Source: Candidatus Micrarchaeota archaeon CG10_big_fil_rev_8_21_14_0_10_45_29
Lineage (GTDB): Archaea; Micrarchaeota; Micrarchaeia; Anstonellales; Anstonellaceae
Assembly (NCBI GenBank): GCA_002778455.1
Contig: PFCD01000001.1
Location: 1 to 53,444, forward strand
Length of the DNA: 53,444 nt
Direction: 5' to 3'
In this document: piece by piece, positions 1 to 9,977 of the stretch
Layout of the letters: each line of letters begins with the position of its first letter
Numbering within the stretch: the first letter of the stretch is position 1
Translations under genes and position numbers: made by a program
The notes under the pieces: generated by a model
Databases searched by the model: none
The model's input: the letters and a program-made list of their open reading frames with translations, nothing else
Told to the model about the DNA's origin: nothing

Positions 1-4
1 CTCA

Positions 5-751
5 ATGGATATCTTTTCGGCAACTATCGCTCTTGTTGTTGCGTTTTTCGCCGGTTTTATAGGCTCCACCGCGGGGGGCGCAGGGCTTATTTCTGTGCCG
101 ATATTAATATTTCTCGGATTGCCTGCGCATATCGCGGTGGCAACCTCCCGTTTCGGCTCGCTTGGCGTCACCTCAACAGGCATCTACAGTTTTCATCAGG
201 GCAAAAAGGTGGATTTTCGCCTCGGTACCCGTGCTGCGGTTTTGGGGATAATAGGCTCGTTTTTCGGAGCCGGCTTTTTGCTTGCAATCCCTTCAGGCAT
301 TTTGGAAAAAATAATAGCCTTCTTTCTTTTTATCTCGCTTTTTTTTATGTACAAAAACCGCGGCTTTGGCATAAAAAAGGAAAAGAAAAAAGGCAAAACA
401 GCTAAAGCTCTTGGCTATGCCTCATTTCTTTTCATAGGGTTTTTGGGCGGCTTTGTGGGCGGGGTGGTGGGAATACTCTCCTCATACGTGCTAATACTTG
501 TGTTTGGGCAAACCTTTTTGGAAAGCTCAGGCACCCGTAAAATATACGGGCTTGCCATCGGGCTGACATCAACCTCAGTATTCGCGCTTGCCGGAGTGAT
601 TGACTGGGGATTCGGGCTTTTGATGCTTCCGGCATTTGTGGCTGGCACGCATTTCGGGGTAAAGTATGCTCTCTCAAGAGGGGAGGGGTGGGTGAAGGCG
701 CTGTTCGCTGTCGTGGTGGCTGTGTCTGCAATAGCGCTTCTGGTTTCCTAA
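5..751 (+). CDS. TSUP (TauE/SafE-like) family membrane permease
   Basis: 248-aa polytopic protein with glycine-rich repeated TM motif (GFIGSTAGGAGLISVPIL... GFLGGFVGGVVGILSSYVL) typical of the TSUP family. Confidence 0.85.
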   Translation: MDIFSATIALVVAFFAGFIGSTAGGAGLISVPILIFLGLPAHIAVATSRFGSLGVTSTGIYSFHQGKKVDFRLGTRAAVLGIIGSFFGAGFLLAIPSGILEKIIAFFLFISLFFMYKNRGFGIKKEKKKGKTAKALGYASFLFIGFLGGFVGGVVGILSSYVLILVFGQTFLESSGTRKIYGLAIGLTSTSVFALAGVIDWGFGLLMLPAFVAGTHFGVKYALSRGEGWVKALFAVVVAVSAIALLVS

Positions 752-833
752 AAAATTTATTCGGGCTTGGCAGGTGCAGCCAGCCCAACTGGTCTGTCGC
801 ACCCCCAAGCCCTCTGCCCACTTAGTTCGCTAC

Positions 834-907
834 GGGCTTGGCAGGATTTGAACCCACAACCTGCTGGTCCGAAGCCAGCCGCTCTATCCAAGTTGAGCTA
901 CAAGCCC
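834..907 (-). tRNA. tRNA-Arg (anticodon TCG)
   Basis: Reverse complement GGGCTTGTAGCTCAACTTGGATAGAGCGGCTGGCTTCGGACCAGCAGGTTGTGGGTTCAAATCCTGCCAAGCCC folds as a full cloverleaf: acceptor GGGCTTG/CAAGCCC, anticodon loop CTTCGGA, T-arm GGGTTCAAATCC. Confidence 0.95.
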
Positions 908-942
908 ATAATTCTACTTTGCTATTGTTTGCTTTTATTCAT

Positions 943-1084
943 AAGCCAGCCGCTCTATCGCCAAGCCACAAGGATTGGCGAGACTTGCCCCGCAAGCCAG
1001 CCGCTCTATCGCCAGCCCGAAGGGTTGGCGAATTGCCGACCAAAAAGGGCGGCATCTTCCAAGTTGAGCTACAAGCCCATAATT
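943..1084 (-). repeat. Partial duplications of the tRNA-Arg 5' half
   Basis: 27-bp exact copy of tccaagttgagctacaagcccataatt (1058-1084) and two copies of aagccagccgctctatc (943-959, 994-1010), all identical to parts of the tRNA at 834-907. Confidence 0.85.
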
Positions 1085-1161
1085 TGCAGATTAAACTTAT
1101 CTCCTATTGCTTATTATTTATATGCAAAGCTTTAAATACACAAATATATCATATTTAACAC

Positions 1162-1725
1162 ATGGTATACATGCTAAGAAACGTAATAACAAAAGATTTA
1201 AAGCCCGCAAAAATGGCAAAGATTGGCGCGATGTTTGCGCAAAGCATCACAACAAAAGAAAAGGATTCCCACTCAATCAAAGCTCTGGCATTATATGTTG
1301 AGGGAAACCTTGCAGCCGCAAAGCCGGAGCTTGAAACAATAAAGCGCGGGCACGAGGTAACTCTTGTGGGGTGGGCAAGATTCGGCGCAGACAACATGAA
1401 TATGGAGCAAAAAGCAAATATTCTTGAGTGGAGCGCTAATCTCTCTTTCACAGAGTCAATGCTTCTTGACATTGCAGAGGCGCCAAACTTGCTGCAAATT
1501 TATGACAATCTCAAATTCTCATTAAACTGCTATGATGCCTTAAGCCACCTGAAAGGGATAGGGGTGGAGTGGAAAGAGACGGCAGTAAAAAAGGCAAAAA
1601 CAATCTATTCGATAACAAAGGATTTTGCGCTTGCGGCAAACTTTGATGAAAACCATCTGCTTTTGGGAAAAAGCGTTAATTACCCCGCTTTCATAAATAA
1701 CCTGCTCTCCCCGCCCGAAAACTAA
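1162..1725 (+). CDS. Hypothetical protein
   Basis: 187-aa ORF with host-like codon usage between a tRNA and the AAA gene; no family recognised. Confidence 0.7.
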   Translation: MVYMLRNVITKDLKPAKMAKIGAMFAQSITTKEKDSHSIKALALYVEGNLAAAKPELETIKRGHEVTLVGWARFGADNMNMEQKANILEWSANLSFTESMLLDIAEAPNLLQIYDNLKFSLNCYDALSHLKGIGVEWKETAVKKAKTIYSITKDFALAANFDENHLLLGKSVNYPAFINNLLSPPEN

Positions 1726-1774
1726 ATTTTTCCCTCATTGCTACATTTATATATTCTAAGCAAGTGTTTTTTGC

Positions 1775-4483
1775 ATGCAAAGAGGGCATAATATCTCGCG
1801 CTCAATGAATATGCAAAGGGCAATGGCAACCATGCAATCGGTAAAAGAGGATGAGGCGCTCTGGCCCTCATTGCTGGTTTTTCTGGGAACATTTATGATG
1901 CTCTCAACCTTTGTTTTCTACCCTGTTGAGGCAATAGCAATTATTTCATTAATATGCGCCGCAATTGCATACAAGCGCCCCAATTATGCCATAATTCTCT
2001 CACTTTTTCTAGCAATGCCTGCAATTGCATACCAATCAGCCGCCCTTACATGGATTTACTGCTTAGTATTCTTGCTAATAATCATTTTAATGGAAAAATT
2101 CTCAGAATTTTTCTCATATTATAATACGGCAATACCTATTTTGCAAATAGCAATATTTGCCCCCTTCACCCAAATTCCATTTGCAGGAGTGCTCACAGTA
2201 ATATCTCTCACATTAGGCGCATTATATTTGGGCTCAAAGCGCTCGCTAGCAATTTCCATCCCTTCAGTATTTTTCATCCTGCTTCTCTCCACATTATGGA
2301 TGTCTCAAAATTCGGCATACCTCTCACTTCCGGCATTAAAGCAATTTGCCCCCCAATCTGCAGAGCTTCTCATGAAAAGCCCGCAGCTAATGCTTGGAAA
2401 AATAATTCCCACAGGCATTTTCTCAATAATTTCCATGTTTACATTAGAGGCTGCAACAGGCGCGATAGCAATAATTGGAAAAATATTTTCAAACACCGCT
2501 CTATTGCTTCTAAACGGCGCGCTTATAGTGCAGGCAGCCGGATGGGCTGCAGCGCTATTTCTGGCAGGAATGCTGCCCTCAAAGCTAAAGGGAAAAAAAT
2601 ATGTTCAAGGAATCTCCTCATGCGCCATGCTAATAGCGCCTGCATCCTCATTTGCATATTCGATAATGTTCTCCCTTCCCCTGCAGCCAATGCTTTTGGC
2701 ATATGCAGCAATCGCAATAGGCATCTCCTTTGCCCTTGATACGGCAAAAATAAACCTCTCAAGAGAGGCAGATATCTCACGCGGGGAGAGGCAAAAGCGA
2801 TTTGGAAAATTCGGGCTTGAGGACATCTCAGGCTCCGGGCTGTCGCTAAAAGATGTCGGCGGATACCAGGATGTAAAAGACGAGCTAATAGACGCAATAG
2901 CCACCCCGTTAGAGCAAAAGGCTTTGGCAGGTGCATATAACTTAAAGCCAACTTCAGGAATCCTTCTTTTCGGGCCGCCCGGAACCGGAAAAACAATGAT
3001 AATAAAAGCGCTTGCAGGCGAGCTTAATATGGGTTTTTATTATGTAAAATGCTCAGACATACTCTCCTCATGGGTGGGCGAGAGCGAGAGAAATGTTGCA
3101 GAGCTTTTTCAGAACGCAAGAAAAAATTCCCCATGCATACTTTTCTTTGATGAAATGGATGCGCTTGCAAGAAAGAGAGACAGGCACACATCTGATGATG
3201 TAGGCCCCCGCGTGCTCAGCGTGCTTCTCTCTGAAATGGACGGCTTCAAAAAAAGCCTCAAGCACCCGGTAATTGTAATAGGGGCAACCAACGCGCCGGA
3301 TAATTTAGACCCTGCAATAATGCGCCCAGGGCGCCTTGACAAAATAATATATATGCATTTGCCTGATGCAAAAGCAAGAGTTGCCATTTTAAAGGCAAAA
3401 TCAAAAGGGCTTCCTCTCTCAGATGATGTGGACTTTGCACAGCTTGCAAAGGCAAGCGAGCGCTTCTCGGGCGCGGATTTGGCAAATGTATTAAATGAGG
3501 CAGTGCGCTTGGCAGCAAGGGAGGCAAGGGCAAAAAATAAGGTAATAGATATTTCTCAGCGCCACCTTCTTCTGGTAATGAGAAGGATAAAGCCATCCTC
3601 CCGCCTCTCCGACCTGGCAAAATACGAGCAATTCAAGCTTGACTTTGAGAGGCGGGTAGTTGATGAGGAAGAGCCGCAAGAGAAAAAAAGCATTCGCCTA
3701 AAGGATGTTATAGGCTTGCCTGATGCAAAACGGGCAATAAAAGAGGCAATAGAAATACCTTTATTGCACGAGGAGCTTATGGCAGAATATTCCCTTGCCC
3801 CGATAAAAGGAATTCTTTTATTCGGGCCCCCCGGCTGCGGAAAAACAATGCTTGTAAGAGCCGCCTCAAATGACATAAAGGCAACATTTCTCACCCTTTC
3901 CGGCTCTGACATATTTGCAAGAGGGTATACAGAGGCGCAAAATATAATCCATGAAACCTTTATGCGCGCTCGCGAGCAGGCGCCGGCAGTCATTTTTATT
4001 GATGAAATAGAAGCTCTTGCACCATCGCGCGAGCGCCTCTCCTCTCCTGTGCTAACACAGCTTTTGCAGGAAATAGACGGAGTATCTGAGCTAAAGGGGG
4101 TTGTGTTGGTGGGCGCCACAAACAAGCCCTCATATATAGATGCCGCCCTGCTGCGCCCGGGGCGCTTTGACAAGGCTATATATATAGCATCGCCTTCCCA
4201 GCCTGCGCGCGAGCATATCTTTAAGCAGCAGCTCGGCTCCCTCTCCCCAACCCTTGCATTCTCAAAATTCGCGCAATTGAGCGAGGGCTTCTCTGGCGCA
4301 GACATCGTATCTGTTTGCGCTGAGGCAAAGATGGGGGCGGTGAGGGAGAGAATAGCCGGAAAGAGGGCAAAAGTAACAAGCGAGGATGTGTTAAGGGTTA
4401 TAAAAGGGCGCAAGCCATCGATTACTGATGAGGATTTATTCGAATATGTGGCATTTTTGGAAAAATATGGGGAAAGAAAGTAA
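1775..4483 (+). CDS. Membrane-embedded CDC48/VCP-like tandem AAA ATPase
   Basis: 902 aa: ~330-aa hydrophobic multi-TM N-terminus, then two AAA modules with Walker A GPPGTGKT and GPPGCGKT, and Walker B FFDEMDA and FIDEIEA. Confidence 0.9.
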   Translation: MQRGHNISRSMNMQRAMATMQSVKEDEALWPSLLVFLGTFMMLSTFVFYPVEAIAIISLICAAIAYKRPNYAIILSLFLAMPAIAYQSAALTWIYCLVFLLIIILMEKFSEFFSYYNTAIPILQIAIFAPFTQIPFAGVLTVISLTLGALYLGSKRSLAISIPSVFFILLLSTLWMSQNSAYLSLPALKQFAPQSAELLMKSPQLMLGKIIPTGIFSIISMFTLEAATGAIAIIGKIFSNTALLLLNGALIVQAAGWAAALFLAGMLPSKLKGKKYVQGISSCAMLIAPASSFAYSIMFSLPLQPMLLAYAAIAIGISFALDTAKINLSREADISRGERQKRFGKFGLEDISGSGLSLKDVGGYQDVKDELIDAIATPLEQKALAGAYNLKPTSGILLFGPPGTGKTMIIKALAGELNMGFYYVKCSDILSSWVGESERNVAELFQNARKNSPCILFFDEMDALARKRDRHTSDDVGPRVLSVLLSEMDGFKKSLKHPVIVIGATNAPDNLDPAIMRPGRLDKIIYMHLPDAKARVAILKAKSKGLPLSDDVDFAQLAKASERFSGADLANVLNEAVRLAAREARAKNKVIDISQRHLLLVMRRIKPSSRLSDLAKYEQFKLDFERRVVDEEEPQEKKSIRLKDVIGLPDAKRAIKEAIEIPLLHEELMAEYSLAPIKGILLFGPPGCGKTMLVRAASNDIKATFLTLSGSDIFARGYTEAQNIIHETFMRAREQAPAVIFIDEIEALAPSRERLSSPVLTQLLQEIDGVSELKGVVLVGATNKPSYIDAALLRPGRFDKAIYIASPSQPAREHIFKQQLGSLSPTLAFSKFAQLSEGFSGADIVSVCAEAKMGAVRERIAGKRAKVTSEDVLRVIKGRKPSITDEDLFEYVAFLEKYGERK

Positions 4484-4722
4484 AAAAAGGCGGTTGTGTA
4501 TATAAGTATGGGGAAGTGTTTTTACGCTCTTTTTTCCCTTGATTTTATGACGTAAAAGCATTTGAAATATTATAGTTTTTCGAATATACTGACGTGAAAA
4601 TATGGTGAAATCTCATATATTGCATTTTCTAATAACCGAAATTCGTCTAGTGCCCCTATACTTTTCAGTCAATCAACGCAATTTAAACTTTTATTTATAA
4701 ATTAAAGTTTAAACAAGCTCTA

Positions 4723-4920
4723 AAGATTTATATATGTTGCACATTTCAAACTTCTTATTCCTATGAATAGGTCCCATGCCAGGGGCCTCGAGGATGGGGT
4801 ATAGGAAAGTATGGGGTTTGCAAAATGTTTGTCGCCGATAATATTTATGCAAATAATACCCCTAGAAACTCAGGCGGCAAACGAGAAAAAAACAATACGA
4901 AAGTATTGAGGTGAAATACA
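4723..4920 (+). promoter_or_regulatory. S-layer gene promoter and long structured 5' leader
   Basis: TATA-like agatttatatatgt near 4725-4735; ~160-nt leader; perfect CAATAC-GAAA-GTATTG hairpin at 4893-4908 abutting the gaggtga ribosome-binding site. Confidence 0.55.
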
Positions 4921-7770
4921 ATGAAAGGTGTGAACGCATCAAGAATCGCAGCGTTGGCAGCTGGTGCTATACTGCTTGGTTCTTCGGCAATCGCAGCAGG
5001 CGTAATGTACGAAAACGTCGAGCTTGTGAATCCGAACGGGCAGCCAACAGCTAAAATCGTTGTCGGTTCAAACGCAGCAGTATCAGACGGTATTGCTGCA
5101 GCGAACATTGCATCCGTCTTGGCAAACTATGCTTACAAGAGTTCAACTCTGTCAGCAGAGCTTAGCGGAGATGCAACATGTTCTACAACTGGAGAGGTAA
5201 GCGGAGCAGGAACCTGCGCGGTATCTGATAAGAAAGCAACTATTGAGATAACGCTGCCAGGAGTGCTTGCAAACGCGTACCAATTCAAGACCCTAATACA
5301 TGACGCAATTGACAAAACATTGGGCAACAGGATTACATCCCTATCTGAGGACAAGTATGACAACACAATAACGCTGTCAGACACCTCACAGATTCTCTCG
5401 CCACTAAGAGGAAGCACTGCTTCAAACACGCAGTACCTTTACAGAATCGGAGAGACTCAATATCAGGGATTTGCCCTAAAGTCTATCTCAGACCCACAGG
5501 CAAGCTCTGAGTTTGCATACACAGAAGAGCAGGGATTCTGGGTTGGCTCATCGTCTGACCCGGGAAGCGCAGTTTACTACGACTCCGGAACCTCATACAG
5601 GAACATTGTCGCAAAGCCAAACATCATTGCCTACAACGTAAGGTTTATCGGCAACGACTATGGTGTCCCGGTTTGCACTGGAAACATTGCAACATCTGGA
5701 AACTGGACTTCCTGCACAGCGACTTCTGACAGGACAGACAACCACAGGATGCACATTTGGTTCCTTGGCGAGGAGTGGGTTATTTCATCAATGACCGAGC
5801 CCTCAACAGAGGACCTGAACAACACCGTGGGCGCCAAGGCGGGCGGAAAGATTAAGCTTGCCAAGGAAGCCAAGTACGACATTATCAATGTCGGAGGCGT
5901 AATTGACGGAGGAGACTTCAAGATTCGCCTTGCGGACATTTCAGTCGCAACCGGTGCCTCAAACGAGCACCCTGCGATTATTGACGTGCTTGACGCCAAC
6001 GACGCGGTTATCGGCCAGATTCAGGTAAGCCCTGCGACCACATACACCTTTACCCAGTCCTCGACTGGCAAATCAATAAAGGTGCACGTGTACAGGACAG
6101 CGCCTGGTTTCACTTTGAGCGCAAAGTGGGCAGAGATTGCGGTATACACAGATGAGATTACCCTTGAGGACGGCAAGAGATACAACAACGCCGCCTCGGA
6201 TGACACAAACTGGAAGTATATCAAAACATCTTTGCTTTGGAAGAACCGAGACGGCTCCTCAACAGACGGCCGCGCAGACTCATTGCGTGAAATCGTCCTA
6301 TATGTGGATGATATGTCATCCTACATGTCAGGCAGCGACAACCGCATGGTCTCTGGGGACTCGATTCCGTTCCCGAAGGCAAACACAATCTACACATTGA
6401 CATACAATGGGCTTGACCTTGAATCAGCAGATTATGCAACTACTTCATTATCTGTGGACTCAAGAAGCCTAAATATTGGAAATGTGTTAAACTGCAACAC
6501 AAAGAATGCGTCTTACGAAACAAACTTCATCAAGGTGAGGTCTGATACGTCAAACGCATTTGGAGGCACCACAGATGTTCTTGGAAACGACCGAGTTGAA
6601 GAATTCTTTATTGACCCGGCCGGCAACTTTACCATGAACGGCACAGATCAGTCGCCATCAGTTGCAACAATCAATGCTGCGAACTGGTCGTCACAGGTCT
6701 TCTGGATGCCCTCTGGTTGTGACTACTACAAGATGAACAAGGTCTTTGGGCCTGCTGAAGCGGAGTTGGGAAACCTCTCCAACATCAACACAACCATCTT
6801 GACAACCTTTGCAAACACAACTGCCGCTGTGAAGTTTGACTCTGCTGGTGCAGACTCTGGTGCCTACGGAGCAATCCGCTGGTACTTTGTCAGCAACAAC
6901 GTATCAAACACCACAATGACAACAACTCCGACCTATGGCTCAACCCAGTTGTCTGGAAGCGTAGTTGGAGAGATTGTATTGCAGGAGGATGCAGGCAAGA
7001 GGAACGCAACTTCGCACTACCCAGTGCTGACAAGGTTCCCTGTATACAAGGATGCCTCTTCAACCTCTTTCTGGAGGTTTAAGACACAGGATTCCACAAC
7101 TGCTGTTGCATACTACAGCGGAATCAACGATTCTGACATAGTAACGCCAACAGCTGTGAAGTTCGCATCCTCGTATGAGCTGCCCCTATACACTGACCGC
7201 GGCACGAAAGTGACCGGAGTCAGCCTGTCGGGCGTAGACCTGCAGGTAGCAAAGAAGGTGGGCCAGCCAACCTTTACTTTCACCTTTGCTGATGAGGAAC
7301 TAGCTTCCTCAGGGCAGATTTGGGAAGCAGAGGAAGGTGATGAGAAGACCATCTCCGGCGGAATTAAGCTCAAGCTTAAATCCATAACCGAGACAGTCGG
7401 CTCATGTGTTGCCAGCACCGCATCAGGCGCAATGCCTGCGTGCACAGTGAACCTTGACGGCGTATCCGCGCGCGTAATGCCCAACAATGTTGCATCTGTT
7501 GAGGTCGTAGAGCCATACGACATCAGGCAGGCAAGCAGCATGGTCATAACAGACTCTGAGGCAGGAAGCGCAGGAGGCGTTGTGATTACAGTAGGAGGCC
7601 CGGTGGTCAACTCTGTAACCGCAAGCGTTCTTCAGGATGCAGCTGTTGACTTTGACACAAACTCAGTTTATGTCAAGGCGTTCGGCTCCAAGATTGTTGT
7701 TGCAGGCAGAGATGCAAGCGACACAATGGTGGCAGCCCAGCAGTTCATCGACGCACTGCAGAAGAACTAA
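4921..7770 (+). CDS. S-layer protein
   Basis: 949 aa with signal-like N-terminus and ENVELVNPNGQPTAKIVVGSNAAVSDGIAAANIASVLA, matching the archaeal (Methanococcus-type) S-layer N-terminal domain; many NxS/T sites; distinct high-expression codon usage. Confidence 0.9.
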   Translation: MKGVNASRIAALAAGAILLGSSAIAAGVMYENVELVNPNGQPTAKIVVGSNAAVSDGIAAANIASVLANYAYKSSTLSAELSGDATCSTTGEVSGAGTCAVSDKKATIEITLPGVLANAYQFKTLIHDAIDKTLGNRITSLSEDKYDNTITLSDTSQILSPLRGSTASNTQYLYRIGETQYQGFALKSISDPQASSEFAYTEEQGFWVGSSSDPGSAVYYDSGTSYRNIVAKPNIIAYNVRFIGNDYGVPVCTGNIATSGNWTSCTATSDRTDNHRMHIWFLGEEWVISSMTEPSTEDLNNTVGAKAGGKIKLAKEAKYDIINVGGVIDGGDFKIRLADISVATGASNEHPAIIDVLDANDAVIGQIQVSPATTYTFTQSSTGKSIKVHVYRTAPGFTLSAKWAEIAVYTDEITLEDGKRYNNAASDDTNWKYIKTSLLWKNRDGSSTDGRADSLREIVLYVDDMSSYMSGSDNRMVSGDSIPFPKANTIYTLTYNGLDLESADYATTSLSVDSRSLNIGNVLNCNTKNASYETNFIKVRSDTSNAFGGTTDVLGNDRVEEFFIDPAGNFTMNGTDQSPSVATINAANWSSQVFWMPSGCDYYKMNKVFGPAEAELGNLSNINTTILTTFANTTAAVKFDSAGADSGAYGAIRWYFVSNNVSNTTMTTTPTYGSTQLSGSVVGEIVLQEDAGKRNATSHYPVLTRFPVYKDASSTSFWRFKTQDSTTAVAYYSGINDSDIVTPTAVKFASSYELPLYTDRGTKVTGVSLSGVDLQVAKKVGQPTFTFTFADEELASSGQIWEAEEGDEKTISGGIKLKLKSITETVGSCVASTASGAMPACTVNLDGVSARVMPNNVASVEVVEPYDIRQASSMVITDSEAGSAGGVVITVGGPVVNSVTASVLQDAAVDFDTNSVYVKAFGSKIVVAGRDASDTMVAAQQFIDALQKN

Positions 7771-7782
7771 GTTGTTTCCAAT

Positions 7783-7820
7783 TTTCAGGGGGAAACCCCT
7801 GAAACCCTATTTTTTTATTT
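7783..7820 (+). terminator. GNRA-capped hairpin followed by T-rich tract, S-layer gene terminator
   Basis: TTTCAGGGG-GAAA-CCCCTGAAA perfect 9-bp stem (7783-7804) then CCCTATTTTTTTATTTTTC. Confidence 0.6.
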
Positions 7821-7922
7821 TTCTTTTACCCTTAATTTTATCTTTAATTAGTTTATCTCTCTTTTTGCGTTTTGCAATTTAAAATCAAAAGCTATTTAAA
7901 TTCACGTTGCACAATTTTTTAC

Positions 7923-9977
7923 ATGCGACCGGTATATTATCTTATCCTTGGCTTGTTTTTCCTCTGCACAATGCAGGGTGTATTTGCTCTAAACGAATAT
8001 TTGTATGAAAATGAGGATGCCTCCAGCGTGAGCCAGCAAGCTCTCTCAACAGGCGGGGGCGCGGAGCATATCCTCTATTCCCTTGACGGCGTGCCTACAA
8101 TGATAACGGCGGACGGCGTGCCTGTGCAGGACGAGGGGGAAATAAAGGCATTATTGCAAAAGCATTACTCAAACGCGCTGATGCCCTCTGAGGCAGAATG
8201 GGCGGAAGTAAAGGCATTGGCGCTGAAATTCAATGATTCACGAAACACCTTTATGTCCCGTTACGGCAGAGGGGCGGAGGAGCTGTGCCTGCAATACACC
8301 GGGCTTGCACTGCGCCCATGCGATAATTTGCAATCATGCACAGAAACCGCAAGCATGGTATGCGCCCTTGGCGCACCGGGCTGTTATTCTGAGGTGCTGG
8401 CTCCCCTCTATGTCGAATATATGGAGCAGGTAAGGGCTTTAAACGAGAATTCAGGCACCCTTTTCTCTGCAATAAGCGGTTTTTCATCAGGCAATTTGGC
8501 CTCCTCTATAGAGAATATGAAAGCAAGCGCTGAGAAGATGCGCTCCGCGCAAAAAATAATAGATAAAAGCACACTGCGCTTCCCTGAAGGCGAATACTGC
8601 GCGGACTGCATTGGCGTCTGCCCATCATCACACTTTGATTATAATGCAATGGATGAGTTTGAGGCAAAGCTTGATGCCATAAAGGCGCGCACAGCCCCGA
8701 TAGCAGAGCTTGGGGCAACCGCCCGCTCAATACATGACAACACTTACTTGCGTGTAAATTACAAAACAGGCACCGCGCTCCTAAAGGTATGGGGCCCGAA
8801 ATGGGGAGAATTTTCAGCCAAAAATGCCGAGCTGAAAAAGAGCGCGGACGAGGCGGCCGTATATTCCTCTGATTCTGCCTTTAAGGCAAGCTATTTGCAA
8901 TTTGACAAGCTATGGACAGGGATGCAAAACCGCATGGCAACACGAAATTTCACGGGTGTGGAAACAGACATGGGCTCTTTGGAATCCCTTGCCAATAAAA
9001 TGGATGCGCTTGCAAAGGAGGCATCTGCCCCCTACACTGCGGCGCTTGATGCAAAAAACGACGCAACAGATGCGATAATATATGCCAGATGGTCTGTAAG
9101 GGAAAACGATGCCGCCTCGGTGGAGGCATACAATGCGTTTGCAAAGCAAAAAAACGGCCTTGATTCAAGCTTCTTGCCCCCTACAAGCAACGCAAAATAC
9201 GCCGAATTTGCAACAGAATACGCCTCTCTTGCAACTGATGTGCGCGCGTTTGCGCACTCGCAAAAGCAAATTAGCGAGGCAATAGGCAACACAGGGGAGG
9301 CATTCGGGCAGACATCAATAAATGCGGTATTTAGCCTAACTGACGCGCTTGCAATTATGCCTGCCTCGCAAAAGGCGCAGGTTGCCCCAATAATTCCGCC
9401 GGCGGCTTTGCTTGCAGTGGATTTGGCAGCCATCTCCCTGGCGCTTGTGGTGTTTGTGCTTGCAATAATAAAATTCAAGCCACTCTTCAAGAAGCGCTCT
9501 GTTTTGGGTGCATGGGTGGCGCTTTTGTTTGTGTTTATCTTTTTGCTTGGCATCGGCTCTGTCGGAATGTTTATAGTAATAGACAATTCCGCGCAATCCG
9601 GCACTTTGGATGATTTTGTTTATATTCTTGAGCACTCGCCCTCCGTGTATACTGCAATAGATGAGGCAGGCGCAAACTCCGCCTCCCTTGAGGCAATGCT
9701 CGCATGCTCTGGCACAATAAAAAGCCAGGCAAAAGCAGAGTGGGAAGGGATTGAGGTTTACACAATGCGCTACTCGGGCAACTCATGCACCCTCTCCGGC
9801 GAGAGAATGAGCTATGACGAGTGCCTTTCGCAAGCAGGCGCCTCCCCGATGTTCCAGCTTCACTATAGTGCAGAGAGCCACAACCCCAAATTCTATACCA
9901 TCTACCAAAAGGTTGCAGACCTTTACGGGGACGCGGCATATTACAACCGCTGTGAAATAGGGGAAGTGCTTCACTAA
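7923..9977 (+). CDS. Secreted or membrane-anchored coiled-coil protein with conserved Cys motif
   Basis: Signal peptide MRPVYYLILGLFFLCTMQGVFA; helical ectodomain; two TM helices near the C-terminus; CLQYTGLALRPCDNLQSC motif shared with the product at 31596-33014. Start moved to ATG 7923 from ORF-track start 7872. Confidence 0.75.
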   Translation: MRPVYYLILGLFFLCTMQGVFALNEYLYENEDASSVSQQALSTGGGAEHILYSLDGVPTMITADGVPVQDEGEIKALLQKHYSNALMPSEAEWAEVKALALKFNDSRNTFMSRYGRGAEELCLQYTGLALRPCDNLQSCTETASMVCALGAPGCYSEVLAPLYVEYMEQVRALNENSGTLFSAISGFSSGNLASSIENMKASAEKMRSAQKIIDKSTLRFPEGEYCADCIGVCPSSHFDYNAMDEFEAKLDAIKARTAPIAELGATARSIHDNTYLRVNYKTGTALLKVWGPKWGEFSAKNAELKKSADEAAVYSSDSAFKASYLQFDKLWTGMQNRMATRNFTGVETDMGSLESLANKMDALAKEASAPYTAALDAKNDATDAIIYARWSVRENDAASVEAYNAFAKQKNGLDSSFLPPTSNAKYAEFATEYASLATDVRAFAHSQKQISEAIGNTGEAFGQTSINAVFSLTDALAIMPASQKAQVAPIIPPAALLAVDLAAISLALVVFVLAIIKFKPLFKKRSVLGAWVALLFVFIFLLGIGSVGMFIVIDNSAQSGTLDDFVYILEHSPSVYTAIDEAGANSASLEAMLACSGTIKSQAKAEWEGIEVYTMRYSGNSCTLSGERMSYDECLSQAGASPMFQLHYSAESHNPKFYTIYQKVADLYGDAAYYNRCEIGEVLH

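Noticed and set aside
767-1158. Plus-strand ORFs of 122 and 106 aa
   Set aside because: They overlap tRNA-Arg and its duplicated fragments; the apparent peptide repeats (KPAALS) come from tRNA sequence.
3556-4413. 285-aa minus ORF (and other long antisense ORFs across 2305-4413)
   Set aside because: Antisense to the well-supported AAA ATPase; Ser/Ala/Arg-rich shadow translation with no motif.
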